64,000 nucleotides of DNA from Rhodospirillaceae bacterium UBA1479 (GTDB lineage Bacteria > Pseudomonadota > Alphaproteobacteria > Rhodospirillales > Casp-alpha2). How positions within the stretch are numbered: position 1 is the stretch's first letter; every line of letters begins with the position of its first letter. The stretch is taken from contig DCRZ01000006.1 in NCBI GenBank assembly GCA_002325375.1, positions 312,016 to 376,015 of the forward strand, given 5' to 3'. The notes beneath the pieces were generated by a model, which did no database searches, had not been told where the DNA came from, and saw only the letters and a program-made list of their open reading frames with translations. Shown piece by piece: positions 52,494 through 61,663 of the stretch. The position numbers and the translations under genes are program-made.

Positions 52494-54254
52494 ATGAACG
52501 AAATCGCGCTCAAGCATTCAGGGGCCGCCATGACCGGTGCGGATAGGGACGACACGGCGGGGAAATCGGGCACGGCCGCCAAGGCCGCACCCAGGGCGAA
52601 ATCCCGTGCCCAGGGCAAGACCGACCGCGAACGCTTCGTGGCCCTGGCTTTCTGCCGCGCGGATTTGCTTCTCGAACTGGACGGCAACTACAACATCGCC
52701 TTCGCTGCCGGGGTGACCCCGGTGCTGGGCGCCACGCCGGAAACATTGTTGGGCTCGTCGTTCCTCGACTTTGTCGGTGACGAGCACAAGACCTATGCCC
52801 GCGATCTGCTGACCGGCGGCGGCCGCAACGGTCGCCTGGAGGACGTCGTCCTCGACCTGAAAAGCACCGCCGGCAAACGCATTCCCGTGGTGTTTTCAGG
52901 CTACCGCATGCCTGATTTCGAAGATCATTATTTCCTGGCATTGAAGGTCGAGCCGGTGCGCAAGACCCATGTCCCGGCCGAAGACCTGATCGAGGATGAG
53001 TGGTCGGGCGTGTTGGAGCGCGAGTCCTTCACCCGCGCCGCGGTCGAACGCATTCAGGATTACGATCGCACGGGTGCCAGGGGGCAGCTCACGTTCGTGC
53101 GCCTGGACAACGTCAAGTCCCTGACCGAAACCTTGGGCGCCAGCGAGAAGCGCAACCTGATGACCGCTGTCGGCAGCATCCTGAAAACCCATTCGCTGGG
53201 CGGCAGCACGGCGGGCCAGTTGGATGCCGAGAACTTTGCCTATGTCCACGGCGGCGACGTCGACCCCGAGGATGTGAACATGAAGGTCGAGGAAGCCGCC
53301 CAGCAGCTTCTCGGCGACAAGGCCGCCGAGTTCGGCGCCCGCTCCTCGACCCTGGACGCCGACGGGGCGGGGCTCAGCGAGGACCAGGTCGCCCGCGCCC
53401 TGGTCCATACCATGCAGCAGTTCTGCACCGGCAAGGCGCGGCTGCCGGTCGAAAAACTGTCCGACGCGCTCGACGATATGATGCAGGACACGGTGGAAAC
53501 CGTGAAGTTCATCAAGGACACGACGGAACGCTGCGACTTTGATCTGGTGTTCATGCCGATCTGCGACCTGCGCCTGGGCCGGGTCCATCATTTCGAGGCC
53601 CTGTCCCGGTTCCGCGACCAGACCCGCGCCAAGACCACGTTCCAGATCATCACCCTGGCCGAACAACTGGGCCTGATCGTCGATTTCGATTTTGCCGTGG
53701 TCCGTCAGGTCATGGACATTCTGGGCCATATGGCGAAGCGCGGGCCGCTGCCGCCGGTGGCGGTCAACCTGTCATCGCTGTCGCTGGCGCAGCCGCAGTT
53801 CGTGCAGCGCCTGATTCAGGTTCTCGAAAGCCGCCGCGACATGAACAGGCGGGTGATGTTCGAATTGACGGAATCGGCCGAGGCCGAAGACCTGGAAACC
53901 CTCAACAAGGTGATCCAGGAAATCCGCTCGCGCGGGTTCCAGTTCTGTCTCGACGATTTCGGCGCGGGGTCGGCCAGTTTTGATTACCTCAACGCCCTCG
54001 ACGTCGACGTGGTCAAGTTCGACGGCCCGGTGGTGCGCCGGGCCTGTGCCTCGGACAAAGGCCGCGACATGCTGTCGTCGATGGCAAAGATGTGTTCTTC
54101 CGCAGGCGTGCACACGGTCGCGGAAATGGTCGAGGACAAGGATGCGGCCAACAAGTTGTTCTATTGCGGCATCGACTACGGCCAAGGCTGGCACTTCGGC
54201 AAGCCCAGTCCCGATCCCTTCACCTTCGCCGACCGCTTCATCGGCGCGGATTAG
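52494..54254 (+). CDS. PAS / degenerate GGDEF / EAL protein
   Basis: The 586-aa cytoplasmic protein has a PAS domain (about 55-160), a GGDEF-like domain whose signature is lost (the site reads LDAENF), and an EAL domain. The EAL residues appear intact: EAL in HFEALSRF, N in NLSSLSL, E in ELTES, DD in LDDFGAGSASFDYL, K in VVKFDG and Q in GQGWHFG. It is therefore predicted to be a c-di-GMP phosphodiesterase or sensor without cyclase activity. Like the Gld-type cassette before it (140 bases), it is on the plus strand. Confidence 0.85.
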   Translation: MNEIALKHSGAAMTGADRDDTAGKSGTAAKAAPRAKSRAQGKTDRERFVALAFCRADLLLELDGNYNIAFAAGVTPVLGATPETLLGSSFLDFVGDEHKTYARDLLTGGGRNGRLEDVVLDLKSTAGKRIPVVFSGYRMPDFEDHYFLALKVEPVRKTHVPAEDLIEDEWSGVLERESFTRAAVERIQDYDRTGARGQLTFVRLDNVKSLTETLGASEKRNLMTAVGSILKTHSLGGSTAGQLDAENFAYVHGGDVDPEDVNMKVEEAAQQLLGDKAAEFGARSSTLDADGAGLSEDQVARALVHTMQQFCTGKARLPVEKLSDALDDMMQDTVETVKFIKDTTERCDFDLVFMPICDLRLGRVHHFEALSRFRDQTRAKTTFQIITLAEQLGLIVDFDFAVVRQVMDILGHMAKRGPLPPVAVNLSSLSLAQPQFVQRLIQVLESRRDMNRRVMFELTESAEAEDLETLNKVIQEIRSRGFQFCLDDFGAGSASFDYLNALDVDVVKFDGPVVRRACASDKGRDMLSSMAKMCSSAGVHTVAEMVEDKDAANKLFYCGIDYGQGWHFGKPSPDPFTFADRFIGAD

Positions 54255-54275
54255 GCGGTTTCTCGGAAAATTGGG

Positions 54276-54515
54276 TTAGGACTTGCGGCCCTTGTAGGGG
54301 TTCTCGATGGCGTCGACGACGGACTGCAGGACTTCGCGGACCTGGGCCTCGTCGCAGCCCATGAGGATCGCATCCTCGAAGGCGTCCTGGCAGTACTGAC
54401 GGATTTCCTCGAGATTCTCGTTCAGGACCTTCAGCTTCTCCTCGCAGGACACCAATTCGCCGTCCGGCTGACGCCAGGTGATCTCCGATCCGATGGGTGA
54501 ACGCAAGCTGGTCAT
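54276..54515 (-). CDS. Small acidic protein of unknown function
   Basis: This 79-aa, acidic, helical protein contains CEEKLKVLNENLEEIRQYCQ, a likely amphipathic or coiled helix, and three cysteines. I do not recognise the family. It converges on the EAL gene with 21 bases between stops. GGAC before the ATG is a weak ribosome site. Codon use is like its neighbours. Confidence 0.6.
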   Translation of the reverse strand: MTSLRSPIGSEITWRQPDGELVSCEEKLKVLNENLEEIRQYCQDAFEDAILMGCDEAQVREVLQSVVDAIENPYKGRKS

Positions 54516-54637
54516 GGGTCCGTCCGCGGTCCTTGGGCTATCGCGCCGCGCCTGTCCGATGGCGTGGTCGCGATGCTGAGCCCTAAATGTAATATCTTCG
54601 CTGCCGGGTGCAAGTCCCCTTGAAGGCCGGGCGGGGC

Positions 54638-56551
54638 TCAGCCTCTGGCGGCCCGGCTCTTGAGGCCGCGGTCGTCATCGTCGTCCGTGGGGGCGTCATA
54701 GACCGACATGTCGCCCTCTTCCTCGTCGTCCTCTTCCTCAAGGTCCGATGTCTCCGCCAGATGCGGGGCGTAATCCTTGGGTTCCCACGGAAGGGGCGGC
54801 GGTGACTTGGGCCGGGCGATATCCATCAGGCGTTCGACGCGCGACAGGTTTTTTTCCGTGATCATGGTCAGGCGGTGGGCGCCGCGTGCCTCGTACACGC
54901 CCTTGGCCAGGGAAAAGGCCTCGCGGGCGGCTTCCAACTGACCCGGGTCGTGGGTCAGCTTGGACAGCATGAACAGGGCTGATCCCAGGTTGTTCTGGGT
55001 CGCCGCCCACAGCAACGGATGATCCAGCTTGTGGCGGACTTCCAGGGCGCCGGAACAGGCCTCGATGGCCTTTTCGAACAGTTCCACCGATTTCAGCTGC
55101 TCGCCCAGGATCGCCGCCGCCTGGCCGATGTTGTTCATGACTTCGGCCCAGCGCATGGGATGGTCGATCCGGTTGAACACCTGCAAGGCGGCCTGATAAT
55201 GGTTCAGGGCCTGTTTCAGAAGGTCCTGGTCGCCTTCCTGGGCGTCAATGCGGTAACAGATTTGCCCCATCCGGTTCTGCAGCGCCGCCCATTCCTTGGG
55301 ATAGGCGTCGCGGGTGAACTGCTCGGCCGCCGCTTCCAGAAGCGCCATCGCCTGGGCCATCGGCCCGGCGGCTTTGTGTTCGTCGTCGGCCGCCATCTCC
55401 AGGGTTTCCCATTCGGGGGCCAAGGTCGGCAGGATCGCGCCGAGCGCGCGTTGCGCCACGGCGCGGTCGAAGGCGTCACTGTCATCCTTCAGGAAGGCGA
55501 TGGCCTGACCGTAGATGTCGGCGGCCATGCGGTAGCCCTCAAGCTGTCCGGCTGGGCCCGACTGAAGCGTCAGCAGGTTGGCGAAAAACAGCCGGGCGAT
55601 GGCGCGGTCGCGGTCCGTGATGTCGGGGGCCGTGCCCAGGGCTTCGATGGCCGGGGCCGCGCGTTCCATGGCCTGGGGCAGGACTTTGGCAAGGCGGCTC
55701 TTCTTGACCTCGGTCAGCGGGATCGTCGCCGTCAGGGCGACGGCCGTCGCCAAGGCGGACAGGGCCGGATCCGGCTGGGCCGGCAGCACCAGCGCCTGGG
55801 CCGCGTGGAACATCCCGGGCGGATCCTCGTTCTGGATGCCCAAGGGCAGGAACCGCAGGGTCAGGCGCTTGCCGGCGGCATCCAACTCGAAGCAGATCAG
55901 GATGTCCGCCTCGACCTGCGCCAGGGCCTGGCGCGCCGCCCAATGCAGGCGGTTCGCGCGGTCCTCGGGTTCCGTGTCCTCAGGCAGGGTGAGGGGCTTC
56001 TTCAGGGGGCGGGCGCGCACGCCTTCAAGTTCGGCGAAGGCGTCGAGAATCAGGAGTTCAGGATCGGTCGCGGTGTCGCTATCGGTGTTGATGCCTTCCG
56101 GGGCTTGGCCTTCGGGGGGAAGGGCCGCAACGCGGACCTCGATGCGGGTCGGGTCGGCGGGCTGGCTCGCCTCCTTGATCTGGCGGAACCAGCCGAACAG
56201 GGAGAACCGGCGGCGTGGTGCCCCGGTGTCCGGCGCGGCCAGGGGGGCGAGCAAGCGGGCCAGCAGGCCAGCCTGCTGTGCCGGCGCCTTGACCAGGGCC
56301 AGGGCCTGCTGGTCGAGCGGGCGCAGCGTCACCATGCCGGCGGCGATCGCCGTCGATTTGTGGCGGCCGTGCGCGACATCCGCGTCGCCCAGGGTTTTGC
56401 CCGGGCCCAGAACACCCAGATGCTTTTCCTTGCCGTCGACCTCGGTCATCAGTTCGACCTTGCCGGCGATGATGGTGAAGGCACGGGTCGCCGGATCCCC
56501 CTCGCGGAAGATGATGTCCTTGTCGCGGAACTGTTGTTTCCTGCTGTTCAC
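54638..56551 (-). CDS. Cyclic-nucleotide-binding-domain / TPR protein
   Basis: The 637-aa protein starts with a cNMP-binding fold (about 8-100). IIFREGDPATRAFTIIAGKVEL is followed by a phosphate-cassette-like LGDADVAHGRHKSTAI, with G, D, R and T in place. No CRP helix-turn-helix follows. The middle (about 160-330) is a domain with no recognised family. The C-terminal half has tetratricopeptide-like helical repeats (about 400-590), ending in a run of Asp/Glu. The start is GTG56551, with AAGGT upstream. It may bind cAMP or c-di-nucleotides and scaffold partners through its repeats. Confidence 0.75.
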   Translation of the reverse strand: MNSRKQQFRDKDIIFREGDPATRAFTIIAGKVELMTEVDGKEKHLGVLGPGKTLGDADVAHGRHKSTAIAAGMVTLRPLDQQALALVKAPAQQAGLLARLLAPLAAPDTGAPRRRFSLFGWFRQIKEASQPADPTRIEVRVAALPPEGQAPEGINTDSDTATDPELLILDAFAELEGVRARPLKKPLTLPEDTEPEDRANRLHWAARQALAQVEADILICFELDAAGKRLTLRFLPLGIQNEDPPGMFHAAQALVLPAQPDPALSALATAVALTATIPLTEVKKSRLAKVLPQAMERAAPAIEALGTAPDITDRDRAIARLFFANLLTLQSGPAGQLEGYRMAADIYGQAIAFLKDDSDAFDRAVAQRALGAILPTLAPEWETLEMAADDEHKAAGPMAQAMALLEAAAEQFTRDAYPKEWAALQNRMGQICYRIDAQEGDQDLLKQALNHYQAALQVFNRIDHPMRWAEVMNNIGQAAAILGEQLKSVELFEKAIEACSGALEVRHKLDHPLLWAATQNNLGSALFMLSKLTHDPGQLEAAREAFSLAKGVYEARGAHRLTMITEKNLSRVERLMDIARPKSPPPLPWEPKDYAPHLAETSDLEEEDDEEEGDMSVYDAPTDDDDDRGLKSRAARG

Positions 56552-56735
56552 GGACCTTGGCCTGTTCGCTAAACGCTATCCGCCAGTTCGCCGGTTATCC
56601 AATCCAATCGGAGCCGACGGCGGCGCTGGACGATTGCCGCCCCGTCCATTAAACAGAAAGAAGGTTTACCCTTGTTTAAGGCCGATCTGCTTCCTTATCG
56701 CGGCTGAATGCTATGGATATGACCGGAGACGGGGA

Positions 56736-56751
56736 ACGCCGAAATCGGCGT
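56736..56751 (+). promoter_or_regulatory. Leader hairpin upstream of the PagL-like gene
   Basis: ACGCCGA-AA-TCGGCGT forms a perfect 7-base stem 24 bases before the TTG start. It lies in the likely 5' untranslated region, close enough to affect ribosome access. Confidence 0.35.
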
Positions 56752-56775
56752 CCTGTGAGCGAGTGAGGGGCTACT

Positions 56776-57624
56776 TTGTATAATAAGTTCAAGGGATTGT
56801 GCTGGGCCTTGGGGCTCTGCATGGTGACTGTTTCCGGTGTGCAGGCGGATAGTGCGTCGACCGGGTACGACATCCGAATTCTGATGGGCAAAGCCCATCC
56901 CTTTGCCGCGCGTCCGGCCAAAGAGTGGGACCAAGCCCGCCCGGGACAGCCTGCCGCAGGGCGCGTGGCCCAGCCGGTTTATGCCCCCATGCCGGTGCGC
57001 CCGGCGCCCCGACCTCAGGTCCGCCCCGTTCCGGCCTCCGCGCCGGCACCGCAGCCGCAGGTCGAACCGATGACGCGGGTGTCGTCGAAAACGGGGCCGT
57101 TGTGGCCCGGCGGTACGGAACAGGGAGCCCGCGCCAGTTCGCGCGGCAAACCGCTCGGCGGCATTATTTCCGAAATTTCCATCGGCGCCCTGGTTCACGA
57201 CGAAGGACCGTTCTCCAACTCCAAGGAAGACGGCTACGACGGGCATATCGAAATCCGCTTCGCTTCGCCGAAATTCCTCGACCTGATCTGGAGCCCGGAG
57301 CCGCATATCGGCGCCAACATCAATTCCGAAGGCGACACCAGCCAGGTGTTTGCGGGGCTCAGCTATGAATGGAACCTGTGGAAGGGGCTGTTCGCGGGGC
57401 TCAGCGTCGGTGGCGCCTATCACGACGGTGAAACGGATTCAGGGGCGGCCGACAAGAAGGATCTGGGCTGTCACCTGTTGTTCCGGGAATCGTTCACCCT
57501 TGGTTGGCAACTGACCGAACATCACAAGATCGCGGCCATCTTCGACCATATCTCGAACGCCAAGATCTGTGATCACAACGAAGGCCTGGAAAACGTCGGT
57601 CTGCGCTACAGCTACCGATTCTAG
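56776..57624 (+). CDS. PagL-like lipid A 3-O-deacylase (acyloxyacyl hydrolase)
   Basis: This 282-aa outer-membrane enzyme has a signal peptide (about 1-24). The C-terminal region (about 125-282) is a beta-barrel ending in YSYRF. The triad H258-x-S260 with E272 has the same spacing (2 and 12) as P. aeruginosa PagL (H126, S128, E140). PagL removes the 3-O acyl chain of lipid A. A ~50-residue Pro/Ala/Arg-rich segment (about 50-98) precedes the barrel and makes the protein about 100 residues longer than usual. The start is TTG, with GAGGGG upstream. Confidence 0.85.
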   Translation: MYNKFKGLCWALGLCMVTVSGVQADSASTGYDIRILMGKAHPFAARPAKEWDQARPGQPAAGRVAQPVYAPMPVRPAPRPQVRPVPASAPAPQPQVEPMTRVSSKTGPLWPGGTEQGARASSRGKPLGGIISEISIGALVHDEGPFSNSKEDGYDGHIEIRFASPKFLDLIWSPEPHIGANINSEGDTSQVFAGLSYEWNLWKGLFAGLSVGGAYHDGETDSGAADKKDLGCHLLFRESFTLGWQLTEHHKIAAIFDHISNAKICDHNEGLENVGLRYSYRF

Positions 57625-57629
57625 AATCG
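57616..57629. repeat. 14-base palindrome across the stop codon of the PagL-like gene
   Basis: CGATTCTAGAATCG is a perfect palindrome that spans the TAG stop and lies between two convergent genes nine bases apart. It could be a small stem at both transcript ends; no T-run follows. Confidence 0.25.
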
Positions 57630-57632
57630 AAT

Positions 57633-59087
57633 TCAGGCCCCGTTGCCGCGCCGCACCCGGGCCCGCAGGTCACGCCGGGTCTGATCCAGCAATGCCGACC
57701 AGTCGCCCCGCCGTTCCGTGCGCAGGATGCGCATGGTCGGATACCAGGGCGTGGTATCGCCCGAAGTGCCCCAACGCCAATCGGGTGAGGCCGGAGCGAT
57801 CAGCCAGGTTTCCTTGCCCAGCGCCCCCGCCAGATGGGCGACCGCGCCGTCGACGGCGATCACCACGTCCATCTGATCGATATAGGCCGCCAGGCCAGCC
57901 AGCCCGCCGGCCCGACGTGCCACGTCGATGATCAGGGCGTCCGCACCCTGTGCCTTCAAATCCCCCGCCGCCGGTCCCGTCTGCAGACCGAACAGGGTGA
58001 CCCCGGCCAGACCGGCCAGATCGAGGAACGGGCGCAGGCCCGGGGTCGGCGTGACATGGGCCGGCGTCCGCTCATCCTCCCAGGCGATCCCGACCTTCAT
58101 GAAATCGCCGCCCGGCGGCAGACGAAAAGCCCCGGGGTCGGGCGGGGTGATGTAGGGGGGTGCGGCCGGCACCTTGGCGGCGGTCGTCTTGAAAATGGCG
58201 GCAAGCGACAACAGCGGCGCGTGCAGATCGAATTTCGGTAAGGCGGCACCCTGGATCACCAGCTTGTCGACGCCGGGGACGGTGGCCAGCAGATCGGCCA
58301 GCGCGGCGGGGGCCTCGAGAACGACGTTGGCGCCCTGGGCCTTGATCATGGGGATGTAGCGGGCGAACTGGATGATGTCGCCCGGCGTGCCTTCGCAGGG
58401 CACCAGAACCGTCTTGCCCTTGACCTTGGCGCCGGTCCAGCGCGGCGTGTCGGTGCCGCGCAGTTGAAAGCGGCGCATCCGGAAGCGGGCTTCCAGGTCC
58501 TTGAAGCCGGCGGCATATTCGCCCGCCAAAAGCAGCGACCGCCCACGGTCGAGCAGGCTTGGGATATGGTCCGGGTTGTGGTCGAGGGCGCGTTCGAAAC
58601 AGTCGAGGGACTGATCACGGCGGCCAAGGTCGCGCAGCGCCACGCCCAGGTTGTGCAGGGTGTCGGGATTTTTCGGGTCCAGGTGCACGGCTTGTTGGTG
58701 GCTGGCCACCGCGGCTTCGAACCGGCCCAGGTCACGCAGCACGTTGCCCAGGTTGGAATGGGATGTCGCATTGCGCGGCTTCAGCGCGATGGCCCGCCGA
58801 TAGCAGGCGACGGCCGCTTCCGGTCGGCCCGTGGCGCGCAGCACCACACCCAGGTTGTTGTAGGCTTCGGCCAGATTGGGGTTGAGGGCGAGGGCCCGGG
58901 TGTAATCGGGGATCGCCTCTTCCAGTCGACCGTTCCGTTGATGGTCGGAGCCGATGGCGAACAGGCGCGCGGCTTCGCGGTCGCGCAGGGCCGTGCGTTC
59001 TTCTTCCGGAAGAGACTCCCATGCGGCGCGGGCGTCAGCGACGTCCACCGGAGATTGATCCGGGCTGGCGCGGTTGTCGGCGGCCAT
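57633..59087 (-). CDS. TPR-domain glycosyltransferase (GT9/heptosyltransferase-like)
   Basis: The 484-aa protein has about four tetratricopeptide repeats (about 40-200, e.g. AEAYNNLGVVLRATGRPEAA). A domain follows that resembles the GT9 fold without its first motifs: VGIAWEDERTPAHV and later VIAVDGAVAHLAGALGKETWLI, similar to the heptosyltransferase DTGPxHLAxALG motif. It may move a sugar onto a protein or lipopolysaccharide. The substrate is unknown and the GT assignment is by pattern only. It converges on the PagL-like gene. Confidence 0.7.
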   Translation of the reverse strand: MAADNRASPDQSPVDVADARAAWESLPEEERTALRDREAARLFAIGSDHQRNGRLEEAIPDYTRALALNPNLAEAYNNLGVVLRATGRPEAAVACYRRAIALKPRNATSHSNLGNVLRDLGRFEAAVASHQQAVHLDPKNPDTLHNLGVALRDLGRRDQSLDCFERALDHNPDHIPSLLDRGRSLLLAGEYAAGFKDLEARFRMRRFQLRGTDTPRWTGAKVKGKTVLVPCEGTPGDIIQFARYIPMIKAQGANVVLEAPAALADLLATVPGVDKLVIQGAALPKFDLHAPLLSLAAIFKTTAAKVPAAPPYITPPDPGAFRLPPGGDFMKVGIAWEDERTPAHVTPTPGLRPFLDLAGLAGVTLFGLQTGPAAGDLKAQGADALIIDVARRAGGLAGLAAYIDQMDVVIAVDGAVAHLAGALGKETWLIAPASPDWRWGTSGDTTPWYPTMRILRTERRGDWSALLDQTRRDLRARVRRGNGA

Positions 59088-59307
59088 CAGTCCTCCACGA
59101 TTTCAGCGGCCCCTGGACCGCTGTCGGTAGTGCTCATCTGGACTGCCCGTGCCCCGTTTTGGTGATCTAAGGCAAACCAGAGAAGTGATGTGGAACCACA
59201 CTCCCCTCGCGCGCACATATTGAAGTGTCCACAACGGAACCGCAAGTCTCGTAACCTACGAGGATTACAATAAAACTCGGCGGATCGGGCGGTCTGTCAG
59301 GTCCGTG

Positions 59308-59646
59308 TCAGATAAGCGCCAGAACGTTTTCCGGCGGCCGTCCGAGAACCGCCTTGGCGCCCTTGACGACGATCGGCCGTTCGATGCATCGGGGATTGGC
59401 GATCATGCCTTTGATCAAGGCATCCTCGTCCATGTCCTTGGCGAGGCCGGCCTCCTTGGCTTCGGCGGTGCGCAGGATGTCGGCGGCTTTCAGGCCGAGT
59501 TTGCGTAACAGCGCCTTCATTTCGTCAACCGTGGGCGGGGTGTCCAGGTACAGCACGACTTCCGGGCTGACGCCGTTGTCCTCCAGCAGTTGAAGGGTCT
59601 GGCGCGATTTGCTGCACTTCGGATTGTGGTAGATGGTGATGCCCAT
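59308..59646 (-). CDS. ArsC-family arsenate reductase-like protein
   Basis: The 112-aa thioredoxin-fold protein has the active-site HNPKCSKSR with C11 and a conserved RPIVV near residue 85, typical of glutaredoxin-dependent ArsC. Arsenate reduction is possible, but no arsB or arsR is nearby, and ArsC-like proteins without that context often have other roles. The start at 59646 is the usual MGITIYHNPKC. The 220-base gap to the TPR gene contains no gene I can support. Confidence 0.78.
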   Translation of the reverse strand: MGITIYHNPKCSKSRQTLQLLEDNGVSPEVVLYLDTPPTVDEMKALLRKLGLKAADILRTAEAKEAGLAKDMDEDALIKGMIANPRCIERPIVVKGAKAVLGRPPENVLALI

Positions 59647-59694
59647 GATGTCTGCTCTCCTGATCTCTGTCATCTTTTGCCGGTGGGACCGACG

Positions 59695-60849
59695 TCATGC
59701 GTCTCCGCCGGATGCGGGCCCCGTGGGCGGCTGGAAGATTTCCGGCGCGTCGTCGCCCGGCAGGCTTTCCACATAAATCGATTGGCTCGGGAAGGCAAAG
59801 GCCGCCCCGGCGCCGTGGACGATGTCCATGACCTTGTAGGCCAGGCGTTCCTTGATCTCCAGATACTCCCCCCATTTCGTCGTGATGGTGAAGCAATAGA
59901 CCATGATGTTGATGGAGGAATCGCCGAAGCTGTCGATGCGCACGAAGGTCGAGACATCGGTTTTCGGCGCGAAGTCGGGTGTTTCATCGATGTAGGCCGC
60001 GATCTGATCGCGGATTTGGCGCAACTGATCGACCGAGGTGCGGTATTCGACCCCGATCAGCCATTTGATGCGGCGGTGGGTCATGGCGGTGAAGTTGATG
60101 ACCGCCGTGTCCGACAGTTGGGAATTGGGCACCATGACCGGCGCCTTGTCGAACCGGCGGACCATGGTCGAACGGAAGCCGATGGCCTCCACATGGCCTT
60201 CGACCACGCCTTCGACATGGATCCAATCGCCCTTGTGGAAGCGTTTTTCCGCCAGGATCAACAGACCCGCGATCAGGTTCTTGAACAAGTCCTGCGCGCC
60301 CAGCGCCACGGCGACCCCGATCAGGCCGAACCCGGCAATGATCGGGCCGACCTTGATGCCCCAGATTTCCAACACCGCCGCCGCGCCGATGATGAACACC
60401 AGCACGCGGATCGCACGCGCCATCCATTCCACCAGTTCCGTGGAAAAGATCCGGTCGAGGCGATGGAGAAGCACGCTCAAGGGATCGACGGCCCGGTAGA
60501 GCGCCCAGAAAATGGTGAAGGCAATCAGCGAGCGCACCAGGTTCGACGCCATCTGGTCGGGCGTGCCCGCGAGTTTGAGAACCTGGAAGGCGAAGAACAG
60601 GCCCATGACCACGGGCACGAAGCGGACCGGCGGTTCGATAGCGGCCAGAATTTGGTCGTCCAGAGTCCAGGGCGTGCGCTTGGTCATCATGCGCAGCCAG
60701 CCCATGAGGAAGCGGGTCAGCAGACCGCGCAACATCAGGAAGACGAGGAAAATCCCCAGGGCGGCGGCCATGCGGCCGACGTCGATGCCGATCACGCCGT
60801 GCTGCCACACGTCGACAACCAGATTCCAGAACTCGGTCATGTCTTTCAT
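59695..60849 (-). CDS. MscS-family mechanosensitive channel
   Basis: The 384-aa protein has four to five hydrophobic segments and a pore helix, VGPIIAGFGLIGVAVALGAQD. The conserved MscS beta-domain follows (FHKGDWIHVEGVVEGHV and VMVPNSQLSDTAVIN). It opens under membrane tension to release solutes on hypo-osmotic shock. It is divergent from a secreted protein across a 113-base AT-richer region. Confidence 0.92.
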   Translation of the reverse strand: MKDMTEFWNLVVDVWQHGVIGIDVGRMAAALGIFLVFLMLRGLLTRFLMGWLRMMTKRTPWTLDDQILAAIEPPVRFVPVVMGLFFAFQVLKLAGTPDQMASNLVRSLIAFTIFWALYRAVDPLSVLLHRLDRIFSTELVEWMARAIRVLVFIIGAAAVLEIWGIKVGPIIAGFGLIGVAVALGAQDLFKNLIAGLLILAEKRFHKGDWIHVEGVVEGHVEAIGFRSTMVRRFDKAPVMVPNSQLSDTAVINFTAMTHRRIKWLIGVEYRTSVDQLRQIRDQIAAYIDETPDFAPKTDVSTFVRIDSFGDSSINIMVYCFTITTKWGEYLEIKERLAYKVMDIVHGAGAAFAFPSQSIYVESLPGDDAPEIFQPPTGPASGGDA

Positions 60850-60962
60850 AACAGTTGTTTATTGTATGTTGGGCCTGCTTGACTAGACTGTTGCCCGGAT
60901 AAAACTGCTTCTTGGGGGCGAGGGCGGGCTCGTCCCGCACCGTGACAACCAAGGGGAGCCGA

Positions 60963-61649
60963 ATGGGCCTGTCCCGTACTACTGCATTTGTGGCAGCCCT
61001 TCTCGGGGCCGTGGCCTCGTCGTCTTCCGCATGGGCTTCGGTCTGCATCGCTTCGAAGGGCGGGGAAGCGCCGATTCCCTATTCGTCGCCTGCTGAAAAC
61101 GCCAGCTTCATTTTCAAGATCACCCATAATCCGGATTCGAAAACCCCGGATGTGACCCATCACCGCTACCGGGTGAAAACCATCGATGGCGACAAGGTGC
61201 GCTGGTTCCGCGAACCGGTCCAGGGCAAGGGACCGATTCAGGACGTGACCCTGTACCGCGCTTTCGCCCGTGTCGCCGGCGGCGGCGGGTGGGATTTCGA
61301 TTTCAAGATGCCGGAGTACGACAAGTTGTGGCCCTTGAAGCAGGGCAACGAGGCCAACTACGTCGTCGAAGGCAAAAAGGACGGCAAGTCGGTATTCAAG
61401 CTGCAGTCGTCGCTCTGCGTGCGCGGCTCCAAGGTCCTGAAACTACCGGCCGGCGATTTCACCGCCCATCTGGTCGACATCTCGCAGAAGGTGATCGAGG
61501 GGCCCAAGTCCATGAAATGGGATCTGGTCGAAATCAATGCCTGGTACGTGCCCGAGTTCGGCACGGCGCTGCTGATGGAGGATCGCATTTCCTTCAAAGG
61601 CAAGCTGATCCTGATCCGCCGCCGCGAGGCCATCGAAGTTCCGCAATAA
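60963..61649 (+). CDS. Secreted protein of unknown function
   Basis: The 228-aa protein has a signal peptide (about 1-26, ending AWA-SV). The mature protein is beta-rich with two cysteines (one at the mature N-terminus, one in SSLCVRGSK). I do not recognise the family. The ATG at 60963 follows AAGGGGAG. It converges on the ATP-grasp gene with 14 bases between stops, so it is not in that operon. Confidence 0.7.
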   Translation: MGLSRTTAFVAALLGAVASSSSAWASVCIASKGGEAPIPYSSPAENASFIFKITHNPDSKTPDVTHHRYRVKTIDGDKVRWFREPVQGKGPIQDVTLYRAFARVAGGGGWDFDFKMPEYDKLWPLKQGNEANYVVEGKKDGKSVFKLQSSLCVRGSKVLKLPAGDFTAHLVDISQKVIEGPKSMKWDLVEINAWYVPEFGTALLMEDRISFKGKLILIRRREAIEVPQ

Positions 61650-61663
61650 AATAATGAGCAGGC

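Noticed and set aside
59308..59646. Arsenic-resistance operon
   Set aside because: Only an ArsC-like gene is present; no arsR, arsB or acr3 is nearby, so a resistance locus is not supported.
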